Source: Fraxinus americana (lineage: Eukaryota > Streptophyta > Magnoliopsida > Lamiales > Oleaceae). Taken from it: a stretch of DNA of 64,000 nucleotides. Under the pieces are notes generated by a model. It made no database searches. It saw only the letters and a program-made list of their open reading frames with translations, and was not told the DNA's origin. Both the position numbers and the translations under genes were made by a program. The stretch's first letter is position 1. Every line of letters starts with the position of its first letter. The stretch lies in contig CM068728.1 of assembly GCA_035079005.1 (NCBI GenBank), positions 20,931,024-20,995,023 of the forward strand. Direction: 5' to 3'. Shown here in pieces: positions 45,223 to 57,747 of the stretch.

Positions 45223-46334
45223 GAAAATTATGAGCGACACATAAATATGACATATGACGACTTGATAAAGTTCAATGGTTGAAACATGCATAGGATAGGT
45301 AGATATTACCCTTTAAACCTTCCATTGTGAAAGCATATTTACTTTACCAGTTGACCAGTAGACGCGAAGTCTTTGAACTATTCTGCCTTTTGTGTAAATG
45401 GTGATATACTCCTCACAAGATTCTTCCTAACACATTTGAGTTCTCATAATTATGTTCATTTTGGTCATGAACATACACCTGGTTCTGTAAGAATTCACAA
45501 GACTTTTACCCCCACACAATTCCCTTAGAAGCGGCCCTACTTCTTTCTCACATAGGTGATTTCTTTTTGCAAATAACCCGCATTACTTGGCTCGAATTTT
45601 GACACATAAGAATCATTAAAAGCATGTTGCTTATCCTTCATCTTTATAGGCATCACTGTTGTATCATAGGAGCCGACGGGAGGTAACATCCCCCACAGTG
45701 ATTCTATTAAGTCTTTTTGATTAGGTTGTCCCTTTGAACCTAGATCTTGGGATCTCCTGTCAACTAGGTTGAGTTTTCTATGTATTAACTTATCCATTCA
45801 AGGGCTTAAGTCTCATTCATTTCGATGATTTTTCAACTAATTCTCTATTTAACCATTTGGCTAGCGGATCCGTAATGTTATCCTTTGACTTTACATAATC
45901 TATAGTGATAACTCCAGTTGAGAGTAATTACCTTATAGTATTGTGTCTACGATGTATATGTCTAGACTTACCATTGTACATATCACTCTGTGCTTTCAAT
46001 TGCTGATTGACTATCACAATATATACAAATTGTTGGAACGGGTTTTGACCATCTTGGAATATTCTCTAAGAAATTGCAGAACCACTCTGCTTCTTCACCA
46101 CATTTATCTAGAGTTATAAACTCGAATTCCATGGTAGATCTCGCTATCACTGTTTATTTAGAGGATTTCCAGGATATTGATGCACCTGCCAATGTGAACA
46201 CAAATCCACTCGTAGACTTTAAGTCTTTTATATCAGATATTCAATTAGCATCACTATATCCTTCAATGACTGCTGAATATCTGGTATAATGCAGTCCAAA
46301 ATTACAAGTATATCTCAAGTACCTTAGTACTCTT
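45223..46334 (-). pseudogene. Copia family C RNase H and pol tail, degenerate
   Basis: The region between RT and PPT is full of stops. It retains a weak RNase H-like segment around 46,074-46,300 and a linker-like frame at 45,537-45,797. No catalytic residues can be placed with confidence. Confidence 0.4.
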
Positions 46335-47303
46335 ACTATTCATTTCCAGTGATCATATCCTGGATTACTCGTATACCTACTCAATTTACTGACTGTGTAG
46401 GCTATGTCTGGTCTTGTACAACTCATCAAGTACATCAGACTTCCAATAATTCTTGAGTATTCTACTTGAGAAAAACTTTCACATTTATTCTTGGATAGAT
46501 GTTGACTTGTATCTATCGGTGTTCTAACCATGCCGTATCATCCTTACTGAACTTTTCTAGAATTTTGTCCACATAATATGACTGGTTTAGAATGAGTCCA
46601 TCTGATGTTCTGCTTTTAATTCCAAGTATCACATCGGCTAAACCCATATCTTTTATGTCAAATCTTAAATTTAACATATTTTTAGTAGATTTGATCACTT
46701 ATCAATGCTACCAACAATAAGCACGTCATCAACGTAAAGGCATAAAATGACATAACCATTTTCAGTGTCTTTGACATAGACACATTTGTCACACTCATTG
46801 ATTTTAAATTCGCATTCCATCATGACATTATCAAATTTTTCGCGCCATTGTTTTAGTACTTGTTTCAAGCCATATAATGATTTCACCAGTTTACAAACTT
46901 TCCTTTCCTATCCTGGAGATGAAAACCCCTCGAATTGTTCCATATAGATTTCTTCCTCAAAATCTCTATTTAGAAAAGCGATTTTAACATCCACTTCATG
47001 TACTTCAAGATTTCGTAGAGCAGTAATCGCAAGTATCATCCTAATAGATGTTATTCTCGTCACTGAAGAATATGTATCAAAGTAATCAAGGCATTCTCTT
47101 TGTCTGTAACATTTTATTATTAATCTAGCCTTATACTTTTCAATAAATCCATTTGCTTTCATTTTCTTTTTAAAAATCCATTTGTAGCCTAATGGTTTAC
47201 TTCCTAGAGGAAGATCCACTAGCTTCCATGTATGATTTTGTAAAATGGAATCCATTTTACTTTTAATGGCTTCTTTCCATTGAGGTCCTTCAGAAGACTT
47301 CAC
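46335..47303 (-). pseudogene. Copia family C reverse transcriptase, broken
   Basis: Three frames make up the domain. 46,908-47,303 carries the RT opening (PQWKEAIKSKMDSILQNHTW, KPLGYKWIFKKKMKANG, VDVKIAFLNRDFEEEIYM). 46,695-46,886 carries LYGLKQVLKQWREKFD and the catalytic YVDD (LCLYVDDVLIVGS). 46,340-46,698 carries the connection segment (DMGLADVILGIK, YLMSCTRPDIAYTVSKLSRY). Frameshifts occur between them. Confidence 0.8.
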
Positions 47304-47446
47304 GACTTCTTAATAGCATTGAGGTTCACTTTCTAGCATATAGGTTAGAAAATCAGGACCAAAAGATTTTTCTATCATTTCCTTTTGCTACGTCTTCATT
47401 CAACCTCCTCTTCTATCTGTTGGTCTAGACTATTTCCAACCATAGT

Positions 47447-48193
47447 CTAATGTGTCTGTTTAGAAAAGTTTGCTTCCTCTTTTGACTTGTATGCAAATAC
47501 ATGTTCTAAGAATGAAGCATTTCTCGATTCCATTATCATGTTTTTGTGTATGTCTGGAATTTTAGATTCATGCACAAGAAATCGATAAGCACTACTATTA
47601 TGTGCATAACCAATGAAGATGCAATCTATAGTTTTTGGGCCTATCTTTACCTTCTTTGGTATTGGAACAACCACTTTAGTAAAACACCCCTACACTCGTA
47701 AGTATTTATAGGAAGAATTTCTTCATTTCTATAAGTCATAAGGAGTCTTTTCCATTTTCTTTCTGAGTACCGTATTTAAAAGGTAATTTGCTGATAACAC
47801 AGCTTCTCCCCACATGTTCTGAGGTAACCCAGAGCTTACTAACATTGCATTCATCATTTCTTTTAAGGTGCGATTTTTCCTTTCAGCAACACCATTTTGT
47901 TGTTGTGAATAAGGTGCGGTGGTTTCATGTATGATTCCATATTGTGCACAAATTCAATAAATAGTGTTTCATACTCACCACCTCAATCACTTCTCAATAC
48001 CGTAATTTTTATTAAGTTAATTTTCAACTTCATTCTTATAAAGAATAAATTTCTCTATAGTATCGTCCTTACTTTTAAGTAAGTATACATGACAATATTT
48101 TGTGCTATCTTCAACAAAAGTAATGAAATACTTGTTGCCATCTCTTGTTTGCATAAATTTTAAATCACATATATCGCTGTGAATTAAATCAAG
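47447..48193 (-). pseudogene. Copia family C integrase, degenerate
   Basis: The C-terminal part is readable at 47,447-47,674 (KIGPKTIDCIFIGYAHNSSA then YRFLVHESK). It matches the usual K-x-x-x-C-x-F-x-GY phrase of copia integrase. The DDE core upstream (47,680-48,190) is broken by stops. Confidence 0.65.
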
Positions 48194-48907
48194 TTATTCT
48201 ATATTCCGTTCAATTGATTTAAATGATGACCTTGTCAATTTTGCCTCAACACAAGTTTTGCACTTATGTTTGAAATTAATATGGAATGCGGGTATGCAAT
48301 TCAAGTTAATTAATCTACGTAAAGTATCATAGTTAACATGTCCTAGTCTACCATACCACACATTGGAAGACTCAAACAAGTAAGCACAAGAGTTTACTTT
48401 ATTCATTTGTTGTTTAACAACCATTACATTCAATTTAAACATAGTATCGGAAACATAGCCTTTTCCGACAAACATTCCACTTTTTGACAAAATGACTTTG
48501 TATGACTCAAATACAATACAGAAACTATGCTCATTCAAAAGTGACCCGGACACAAGATTTTTGTGGATTTCTGGCACATATAATACATTGTTAAAAGTCG
48601 GCTCTTTTCCCGAAATCATCTTCGAAACCACTTTGCCTTGTCCCTTGATTTCAGAAGTTTTTGAATTTCTCATAAACAACTGCTCTCCATTCTCAATTGC
48701 TTCAAAAGCAGTAAACAGTTCTTTATCAAAACACACGTGCCTCGTAGCTCCAGTGATCCACCACTCTTTTGGGTTAGAACCCACCATGTTCACTTCAAAA
48801 ATGATAGCTGCGGGATTCATCTCCGATACATCATGTGTCATGTAATCAACCACATTTGCTTCTTTCTTCTTCTTTGGAAATCTATACTCCAAAGACTTGT
48901 GACCCAC
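48194..48907 (-). pseudogene. Copia family C protease and gag-pre-integrase
   Basis: An open 237-residue frame begins at a worn zinc knuckle (MGHKSLEYRFPKKKK). The protease site WWITGATRHVCFD has Thr where the catalytic Asp is expected, so protease is likely dead. The gag-pre-integrase part is well kept (VLYVPEIHKNLVSGSLLNEH, YGRLGHVNYDTLRRLINLNC, CKTCVEAK). Confidence 0.75.
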
Positions 48908-48930
48908 TTTCTCACAATTGAAGGATTTCC

Positions 48931-49820
48931 TTAAAACTTTCTATTAGAAATTTCACCTTTAGGTCCTAGCTTGATCCATTTGCCACCGGATGACCCAGGC
49001 TTAGTTTTGTAGGTCTTACTGCTTTGACCATGCTCCACAACATTAGCTTTAACAATACCAGGATTGAACAACTTCTTCTTGGAACTCTTGTTGTCTTCTT
49101 CAATTAGAAGTCTAACAATTAGTTCTTCGGCGTTCATTTCCTTTCGTTTGTACTTTAGATAATTCTTGAAGTCTTTCCACACGAGGGGTAATTTTTCAAT
49201 AATTTCAGCCACTTGGAAAGTTTCACTCAACATCATTTCTTCGGTATGAATTTCGTGAAGAATCACTTGAAGTTCTTGCACTTGACTGATTACTATTTTG
49301 AAGTTCACCATCTTATTATCTAAGAATCTGCCGACAATGAACTTTTTTGCCCCGGCATCCTCGGTTTTATATTTTCGGTCCAAATACTCCCACAACTCCT
49401 TAGCAGTTTTCATAGTACTATACACGTTGTATAGCAAGTCTGCTAAGCTGTTCATAATATAGTTTTAGCACAGAAAATTCGAATGGTTCCAAGCATCAAG
49501 TGCATTGATTACTTGAACATCTCTCTCACCCTCATTGAGTTTTGGAACACTTTCAGTCAAGAATCTCACAACATTCAAGGTGGTCACATAAAATAGCATT
49601 TTCTACTGCCACCTCTTGAAATTCAAGCTATTGAATTTCTCTGATTTTTCTCCATAATTAAGTTCCATTAATGGTATAGCCAGTTGTTTGACTCACAACA
49701 TGACTTGACAATCTAGCCACAGTCTGAGCCACGACAGAACTTGGCCCTTAAGCCACAGCAAAGCCCACGGCCTGATTTTTATTAGCCATAGCTTGGGTTA
49801 CATCCATGTTGGTTGATTCG
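48931..49820 (-). pseudogene. Copia family C gag
   Basis: The 48,931-49,455 frame (174 aa) is a UBN2-type Gag core (MKTAKELWEYLDRKYKTEDA, LIEEDNKSSKKK). The N-terminal part extends to about 49,820 through several stops (MANKNQAVGFAVA near 49,790). Confidence 0.75.
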
Positions 49821-49941
49821 GTTACTATTTCATCGTCGTCGTCTGAAAATGAAACAAATATTAGTTTCCAATAAACTAATATTAATTTATTAATAAACCA
49901 AATGAAACAACTTATCTATAATAACGAATATGTTTTAAGTT

Positions 49942-51037
49942 TGTTATAAAAGTGTTTTAGTACTAGATACCGAATTTACACACTAGATACCATATTTACA
50001 GGATAGATACCATATTTGTAGGTAGATACCGTATATGCAGGACAAATACCATATATGCAGAACAGATACCGTATATGTAAGACCGATACCATATATGCAG
50101 TAAATTTAAACATTGAATTTTCACATACCGTTTTTGCATGTAATTTTAAATCTAACAAATTCAATTATATATAAAAAATTTAAAAAGAACAACAAAATAT
50201 CAATATGCAAAAAAAGTAACAAACAAGGAAAAATAAAAACGAATTAAACAGAAAACTTTTAACCCGAGGCCTATGTTACATACAGTTTCCTTAAAACAGA
50301 TTCGTCCCCTCACCGTCTGTGCTTGAGGTTTAAATCGAGCATCTGTTTGCCAAGATAACGGTAAAACTAGTAGATTCTGAGCACTACAGATACTACTCCG
50401 GCAAACTGATTTAGTGTCTGAACAATACCACTACCAAGACTCAAACAGAAATTAAAATGTATGCAGACAAAACTCGAACAGTATGCAGAAAAGTTTTCTT
50501 GTACATTTTCAGATGAATTCGTGTGTATAGAAAAATGGAAAAAACGAAACATAAAGACTTGGCTCTTGTAACTTGCACATTCACTTAATGGCAATTACCA
50601 CATGAGTTTCAACCGTTTCAGAAAATGAAAAGTCAGTTCAATAAAACAAAAATGTACCAAAACGTGGACACTCCCAAGGTCCGAAGCCTATTTTGGGCCG
50701 TAATTTGCACCCCCTGCCCGCGTAAGTGGGGAGAGCCTCTATGCTATACATGATTACACCCTTCTAAAATGCAACCATATTTAAAGTGGTTTTTGTTTTC
50801 ATCAACTTCCTATGTGGGACACACACTTCTAGTTTTCCACCAACACAAACTACTTTTAATTGGCATACTTTGATCTTCAATTTCTCATTCACCCGAGCAT
50901 CAATTTTGGCAAGTAAATACATGATTTCGATGTACTCACGGAGGAGAATACAAATCAATCTTTATCTTCCAAAATAGCCAAATGGGTCTCACTCAAAACT
51001 CATGCCAAAGTCAGCCGTATACTCATTTTTTCCAACA
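49942..51037 (-). repeat. 5' LTR of copia family C
   Basis: It pairs with 44,086-45,207. It carries the same GATACC(G/A)TATATGCAG minisatellite at about 49,965-50,105. The two LTRs differ by many substitutions and small indels, so this insertion is older than family D. Confidence 0.8.
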
Positions 51038-51042
51038 ATGTC

Positions 51043-51825
51043 ATCCAATCAAAATCATGGAAATGTTCATATTTGATTTCATTATTTTTTAGTTCATCAA
51101 AATGGAATGTTGAACATTATAGTTGTATTTTCATTTCATTTGCTTCTGAATAAATGCGATTATTGAAACACAATTTTAGTTTTCGCATCCAATGACCTTG
51201 ATTGATTTATCTTTTGTCTAAAATCTAGATTTGTAGTAATAACTTGTTTGTTCATTAATTATTAATTCTGTCTTGTGCAAGTGATTAAGTATGAGAGTGT
51301 AATCCATGAGTTTAATCCTCATTTTAATTATAGAGTCACTCAGGTATGTTTCTAACTCATTGGATTTTCTAGAATTGCAAAATTCAATAATTTTACTTAT
51401 AATCTTTGCTTTAGATTTTCATGGTAAATATATGTTTATCTATTTTGTATTTCATAATGATAATTACATGTATCATACTATAGGATGCACACATGGTGAA
51501 AAAGAGTTCTTTTGTTTAAACTGATAAAGTAAATATTATTAGCCTATTACAGATTCTGTCAACACTAGCGGATGAAATATTAAATGTGATATAAAACAAA
51601 TGTCTGATTCTTGCACTGTGCGAGAAGTTGAATCAATTCCTAAAGGATTTGAACACCGAAGTGTGTGAATTTCATGTACAGTAACTACCACGAGGATACA
51701 GTCTTTGCATCTCAATAATGTATATATTCAAACTTGCCAATCTCCTAAAATGACATATTTAATCTCACGTGTAGAATTATGAAAGATATATTTTTTTTTA
51801 TCTGAAGAGGGAGAAAATACTCTTA
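51043..51825. other. No gene recognised
   Basis: AT-rich sequence between two retrotransposons. A short plus frame at 51,306-51,524 has no recognisable feature. Confidence 0.3.
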
Positions 51826-51830
51826 GAATT

Positions 51831-52122
51831 AGTTTGAATTATAAATATATTGAAAGATGAGCTTTTACAATCAATTAGCTATTGCTCTGATAGCTTACAG
51901 ATTTATAGCATACAAGGAACATTCCAGATGATCCAGCTGGAGGCCAATCCATGAATTATGGGTAGTGCTGGGAATCTATTTACAACAAGTGATGGAGAGT
52001 GTAAGGCTGGTGCAACAGAATAACAATGCAAGGATAGAAACCGTTATCTTCCAACTGCTAGTCTGATGTGGAGGCTGAGGTGTAGCTTTTGGTGATGTGT
52101 ATATTAAGTTAATTCTTTCACA
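51831..52122 (-). repeat. 3' LTR of copia family D
   Basis: This 292-bp LTR reads TGTGAAAGAATTAAC ... ATTCAAACT on the minus strand. The pol stop codon lies inside it, so the last residues of pol are LTR-encoded. Confidence 0.9.
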
Positions 52123-54110
52123 CCCTCCCTCAAGCTGGATGGTACTGAGGTAACACCAAGCTTGTCCTTCAAGAAGTTGAATCTCGAGTGAGTAAGGCCC
52201 TTAGTCAAAAGGTCTGCAATTTGATCAGATGATGGTACATATTTAACTTCCAACTCCTTTGCAAGGACTTTATCTCTTATAAAATGAATGTCGAGCTCAA
52301 TGTGCTTCGTTCTAGCATGGTAGACTGGATTGGCTGCCAAAGCTCCTACACTTAAGTTGTCGCACCATAGGATAGGAGTTGAAACTTGTGGCAGATCAAG
52401 TTCTTTGAAGAGGGATTGGATCCATGCGATTTCTGAGGCTGCTGAAGCCAGTGATCTATATTCCGACTCTGTGCTAGACCTTGCAACCACGTGTTGTTTC
52501 TTAGATGACCAAGCTATTAGGCTCTCTCCAAGGTAGATGCAATAGCCTCCTGTATATCTCCTGTCATCCGGACATGAGGCCCAATCTGTGTCTGAAAAAC
52601 CATATAGGTTTAATCTATTGCTTCTTTGTATCCAAAGTCCTCGATTCATTGTACCTTTTAGGTACCTCAGCACCCTTTTTAAGGCTTGCCAGTGTATAGA
52701 TGTTGGTGTTTGCAAGAATTGGCTTAGTTTGTTAACGGCAAAGGTAATGTCAGGCCGCGTGTGCGAAAGGTATTGCAACCCTCCTACTGCACTTTTGTAG
52801 GTTGAAGGATTGTTCAATACTTCTCCATCTGATTTTGAAATAGTTTTGCCAGCTAGAATATGAGTAGGACAAGGCTTGAGATTCTCCAGTTTGAATTTCT
52901 TGAGTAATTCAGCAATGTGCCTGCTCTGTGTAAGATAAAGTCCTGAACTGTGCCACATTACTTCAATTCCTAGAAAGTGATAAAGCTGTCCCATATCCTT
53001 CAATGCAAATTTTCTGTTTAATTCATCTATAAACCTTTGCATTAGCTTCAGATCATTACCTGTCACCATAATATCATCAACATATATGAGAACAAAAATA
53101 ATCTGACTTTCAGACTTAAAGTAGAAGAGTGATGTGTCTGCAATTGATTGTCTGAAATTCCAGATTAGTAATGTTGATTTTAGCTTCTCATGCCAAGCTC
53201 TCGGCGCCTGCTTTAGTCCATAAAGAGCCTTTTGTAATTTGCAGACATGATGAGGTTTTGTTTTGTCTATGAATACCACTTCTTCTAATTCTCCATTAAA
53301 AAAGGCGTTATTGATGTCTATTTGCCTAATTGACCACCCTTTTAAAACTGCCAAGGTAAGTATAATGCGTAGGGTTGATGTTTTGACCACTGGACTGAAG
53401 GTTTCAGAGAAATCAATTCCAGTTGACTGACGAAATCCCTTTGCAACTAACCTTGCCTTGAATCTCTGGATTGTACCATCAGCGTTTCTTTTTACTCTGA
53501 AAACCCACCTATTTCCTACTACATTGTAATCTGTTAATGGTGGCACTAGCTTCCAGGTTTCAGCTTTCTTCAGTGCATTCAGTTCCTCTTCCATAGCTTT
53601 CCTCCAATTTTCATTTATCATGGCTTCATTGACACTTCCAGGTTCTGCAGGTTCAGGTTCAGATTCAACTGATTTTCCCATGTATACCTTTGGCTTGAAA
53701 ATTCCAGCATTTCCCCTGGTGATCATGTGATGATCATTATTGATTGGTTGCTGATTGTTTAAGTGTTCTGATGCAGGTCTTTCGATATTTGAAGATGACT
53801 GAGCCTCAGTTTCAATGATTTGATCATTTTCAATTCGAATGGAGCCTTTACTTAAGCTGGCACTCTCAGAATTGTTCAAACTTACCTGCTGATTGTGAGT
53901 CGAGCTTAGAGGTGAGCGAAGCAGAGCATTGGTTGCTTCTGGATGGGTTGTATCATCAGGATTTGATGTAGGATTTGAGGTTGTTATTTGAGAGGGAAAT
54001 TGAAAGCATGACACTACAGTTTCAGGTATAACAGGACTGGATTGATTTTGAGTAGAGAACAAGGATTCAAAGGGAAACTCAAACTCATTGAATACAACAT
54101 GCCTTGAGAT
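52104..54110 (-). pseudogene. Copia family D reverse transcriptase and RNase H
   Basis: A 650-residue open stretch follows a single TAA at 54,111. RT: NEAMINENWRKAMEEELNAL, NRWVFRVKRNADGTIQRFKA, the palm IDINNAFFNGELEEVVFID, LYGLKQAPRAWHEKL, and catalytic YVDD (LIYVDDIMVTGND). RNase H: GFSDTDWASCPDDRRYTGGY, WSSKKQHVVARSSTESEYRS and DNLSVGALAANPVYHARTKH. The domains look complete with catalytic residues present. The frame ends at 52,104, 19 bp inside the 3' LTR. It is called pseudogene only because the polyprotein is interrupted upstream. Confidence 0.9.
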
Positions 54111-55069
54111 TTAAATTTTTCCTGTCGAGCTTAGACATTTGTAACCTTTGTGGGATTGGCTGTAACCGAGGAAAATACACTTGGTTGAGTGGAAGCTGAA
54201 CTTGTGTTTTTGGTAGGGCCTAAGGCAAGGATAGCAGGCACATCCAAAGACTTTTAGTGCCTTGTAATCAACTTCTTTTTCATTCAAGACTGAGAAGGGT
54301 GTTTGCATTTCAAGAGTAGGTGTAGGCAATCGATTTATGAGGTAGGTGGTAGTTGAGAAAGCTTCCCACCAATATGTTAAGGGTAGTTTAGCTTGAGCTA
54401 AGAGAGTCAGGCCAATTTCTGTGATGTGCCTGTACTTTCTTTCTACCCTCCCATTTTGTGCAGAAGTATAGGGGCATGGATGTCTGAAATCGATCCCTTC
54501 TTGTGTTAGAAACTTAGTAAAAATTATGTACTCACCCCCCCCCCCCCCAAGTCAGCCTGCAGGGTCTTAATTTTGTTTGTAAATTTATTTTCCACCAGTT
54601 TTTTGAAGTTAATAAAGGTTCCCAGTGCTTTAGATTTTTGCTTCAGTGGGTATATCCATGTGAATCGACTAAAGTCATCTAAAAATGTTATGTAATATCT
54701 GAAGCCTGAGGTAGTTTGGATAGGTGCTGGTCCCCAGATATCAGTTTATATGAGTTCAAGTGGATTTTTGGCATGTGAGATAGATAATGAGAAGGGTAGC
54801 AGATGAGATTTTCCAAATTGGCAGGCATCGCAAAATGGTTTGATTTCATTTTCTTTTGCCTTTTGATTACAATTCTTGAGCACTTGAGACACCACTTGAC
54901 TAGATGGATGTCCAAGTCTCTTGTACCAAACATCTATTGAGGAATTTAAAGACTTTTGACATGACTCTTTACTGAAACTAGACACTTGACTGGTGCTGGA
55001 ACTGAGAGAATTGAGATTGCAGTAGAATTTATTCGAAGAAGCAGACGTTAGAGTATGACATTTTGGGTT
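54111..55069 (-). pseudogene. Copia family D integrase, interrupted
   Basis: HHCC zinc part: DVWYKRLGHPSSQVVSQVLK and CDACQFGKSHLL. The core starts TDIWGPAPIQTTSGFRYYIT after one TAA (LELI*). The catalytic region then hits a C14 run (54,535-54,548) that replaces the WGGEY phrase and shifts the frame. The remainder continues with HPCPYTSAQNGRVERKYRHI, then KVFGCACYPCLRPYQKHKFS. A second TAA is at 54,111-54,113. A TAA at 55,069 separates it from gag-protease. Confidence 0.85.
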
Positions 55070-56512
55070 TTATTGAGGAGAATCCAGTTGATATAACCCA
55101 TCATTAAGCTTCCCTTGCAGCAATACCTTCCTTGTTTGCTTGTCCTTCACAAAACAGCGGTTAGAATGAAACTCCATATACACTTGATTATCACAGGTTA
55201 GTTGTGAAACACTTATAAGGTTCTTCTTTATTTCAGGCACAAGGAGCACCTTATTTAACACAAGTGTTTTGTCATTCAATGTTGGGATATGGGTAATGCC
55301 AAAATGTGAAATAGATAACTTACTCCTATTACCAACCATCACTTTCTCCTTACCAGTGTATTCTTGTGGCGAGGTGACATTTTCCTTCATTGCTGTAATG
55401 TGATTACTGGCCCCATTGTCTGCAAACCAAGCTGGATCACTTACAGTGTTAGGTAAGGCTATAAATGCTGTTGGAGAGGGGCTGTAATTAGTTCTGTGAC
55501 TTGGTGGAGTGCCTGAGTATCTCTCATCATATCTGAAATTGCATATATTTGCTTTGTGTCCAATCTTGCCACACACTTGGCAAACAGGTCTGTCATTCCC
55601 ATAGGAGCCTCCACCTCTGTTTCTGCCTCTTCTTCCTCCTCTAAAGTTATTGTAGTTGGTGAACCTTCCTCCAGAATTTGGCCTAAGGGACCTGAAGTAA
55701 GATTGGTTTGAACCTGACCTTTGAGTGACATTGGCTGAAGGCTGCTCCAGGTTGATATCTGCAAGTTCATTTCTAACTAAGTTCAGGTGTTCAAGTCGAC
55801 TTTCAAATGTCATGAGTGTTGATTGTAGTTCTCCCCAGGTGATGTGATCATGGCTGTTGATCTGAGTTACAATTGGTGTGTAGTCTTCATCTAGCCCAGC
55901 CAAGACTTGAGTAATTAGATCAGCAAGATGAATAGCTTTTCCAGCTATTTCAAGATTATCAGCAAGTAGTTTAACTTTGTTCAAATATTGATCAATGCTT
56001 AATGCTCCTTTCCTTGATTTCTGAAGTTTACCAGTCAAGAATGTGATTCTTGATCTAGTTTGCACACCGTAACTTTCTTTCACAGTTGACCATAGTTCAT
56101 TGGAGCTTTTAGCTCCCATTACTCTCATTGCAATGTCAGGAGTCATTGAAGAGTAAAGCCAGCCCATTAGCAATTGATCAGTCGACATCCACTGATTAAA
56201 TTCAGGATTCTTTATCATTTCAACACTAGTGCCAGCTTCACCAGTTAGTTGAGTAGGGATAAATTCTGGAGGACAAGTTTTTGTTCCCAGAATATGGCTC
56301 TCCAGATTGTACCCACGGATTATAGGCAGAATCATAGTTTGCCATAGCAAGAAATTGTTCTTCTCAAGTTTTACTGACACTACTTAAGTCAGATTCCCAC
56401 CAAAAGGCGTGATGATGTTGCTTCCCTGTATCGGAGCAACTAAGTTGCTTGATATGGTTGCAGGATCAGAGTTAGGACCTTCATTTGCTGAGGAGTTGTT
56501 GGCGTTGGCCAT
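55070..56512 (-). pseudogene. Copia family D gag and protease
   Basis: The start ATG is at 56,512, immediately after the PBS (MANANNSSANEGPNSDPAT). One TAA near 56,384 precedes the 436-residue open part. It shows UBN2 Gag (LEKNNFLLWQTMILPIIRGY; SSNELWSTVKESYGVQTRSR), an Arg/Gly-rich stretch, the CCHC knuckle CQVCGKIGHKANIC, and the protease site WFADNGASNHITA, where Asn follows the Asp-type position (D-N-G-A). The gag-pre-integrase start (VLLVPEIKKNLISVSQLTCD) is intact. Confidence 0.88.
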
Positions 56513-56517
56513 GGAGT

Positions 56518-56529
56518 GCTCTGATACCA
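56518..56529 (-). other. Primer-binding site of copia family D
   Basis: TGGTATCAGAGC on the minus strand starts directly after the LTR end ...CAAACT. It is complementary to the initiator tRNA-Met 3' end. Confidence 0.9.
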
Positions 56530-56821
56530 AGTTTGAATTATAAATATATTGAAAGATGAGCTTTTACAATCAATTAGCTATTGCTCTGATAGCTTACAGA
56601 TTTATAGCATACAAGGAACATTCCAGATGATCCAGCTGGAGGCCGATCCATGAATTATGGGTAGTGCTGGGAATCTATTTACAACAAGTGATGGAGAGTG
56701 TAAGGCTGGTGCAACAGAATAACAATGCAAAGACAGAAACCGTTAGCTTCCAGCTGCTAGTCTGATGTGGAGGCTGAGGTGTAGCTTTTGGTGATGTGTA
56801 GATTAAGTTAATTCTTTCACA
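56530..56821 (-). repeat. 5' LTR of copia family D
   Basis: 292 bp, the same length as the 3' LTR. It is followed by target duplication GAATT. Confidence 0.9.
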
Positions 56822-56826
56822 GAATT

Positions 56827-57721
56827 AAAGGGAAGCTAGAAACATATGTGCTCACTTTCCTCCCAAAAGAAGAAACATATGTGGTGTTACTTTTAGCAGT
56901 TGCTGAAGCAGGTAGCTAGGCTTTGACTTGGAAGTAGTCTAATTTTGATGGTTCATGGACCCTACAAAATCAAGCCTTTTTTGATCTTGCATGTTTGACA
57001 TAAACCCTTTTGACGTGTCTAAGAAATTCCCGCTCCTTTATGGGAAACGAACTAGAGACCATTATAATTTAGTGAAGAGAGATGTCAAACTGAGCTGGTG
57101 TAGTTATTCCTAATTTCTCCTTATTACATGCAGATTGAATTTGACCTGCTCTCCCTTTATGCAGATTGAATTTGACCTGCATTTACAGTTCGGCTGCTTC
57201 ATTTACTTTAGACGGAGATGGTTTTGTTGGGATTCATGGAAATGGTGGTCGAGACGACGGAGGCGATGGTCCGACTGAAGGTATACATTGTTTGCTATTA
57301 ACGAATTATTCATGGTAGGTAGGTTGCAAGCTCATTGGATGTCAATAAAAACTATCACCTCAATGTCTTTGAGACAACCATAACGTAGCTTTATAAGATT
57401 TAATTTGTCTCTTTTTTCCATCTAATTGATTTTCTCTCCAAGTTTACATATTTAAATTTGCATAACCTCATGTTTGTATGAAATTAAGTTTGCCTTATTC
57501 CCTGGTTGACGTGTTTGCATTGTTTTCTACTTGCAATTTTCTTATGTGCTACTTCATAACCAATTTAGTGATGATTTGATCTTACTGTATACCATCATGT
57601 TTCTATAATAAATTCTGACATGTATTTAGGAATTTCCTGTTTCTAAATGAGTTAAGTTATGAAATGTTGTATAGAAACAAAATAATTTAATGGAGGAGAA
57701 TTCAACACATTTAAACCAATC
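56827..57721. other. No gene recognised
   Basis: A tandem TTATGCAGATTGAATTTGAC pair lies near 57,125-57,180. A short open stretch at 57,219-57,281 (VLLGFMEMVVETTEAMVRLK) followed by GTATAC could be a first exon, but nothing downstream supports it. The rest is AT-rich. Confidence 0.3.
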
Positions 57722-57747
57722 TCGTGCATTGTACGCACAAGAACTAG
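57722..57747 (+). mobile_element. Possible Helitron 3' terminus
   Basis: TCGTGCATTGTACGCACAAG forms a small imperfect hairpin (CGTGC..GCACG type), followed six bases later by CTAG and then T. Plant Helitrons commonly end with a GTGCATTGCAC-like hairpin and CTRR, inserted before T. The 5' end was not found. Confidence 0.4.

Larger units (their letters stand above)
44086..51037 (-). mobile_element. Copia element family C, full-length but decayed
   Basis: LTRs lie at 44,086-45,207 and 49,942-51,037 (TGTTGGAAAAAATGAG start on the minus strand), with a near-match target duplication GTGTC/ATGTC (44,081-44,085 and 51,038-51,042). The order on the minus strand is gag, protease, integrase, RT, RNase H, as expected for Ty1/copia. 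Stops break every domain. A purine tract (ATTCATGTGGGGAAT) precedes the 3' LTR at 45,208-45,222. I could not see a clear initiator-Met PBS after the 5' LTR. Confidence 0.8.
51831..56821 (-). mobile_element. Copia element family D, young, 4,991 bp
   Basis: Two 292-bp LTRs (51,831-52,122 and 56,530-56,821) differ at about six positions by my reading. A perfect target duplication GAATT lies at 51,826-51,830 and 56,822-56,826. TGGTATCAGAGC (56,518-56,529, minus) abuts the 5' LTR, and CTTGAGGGAGGG (52,123-52,134, minus) precedes the 3' LTR. The gag-pol runs from ATG 56,512 to 52,104 in the usual copia order. It contains about four in-frame TAA codons and a 14-base homopolymer that shifts the frame, so it cannot make a full polyprotein although it inserted recently. 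Confidence 0.92.
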
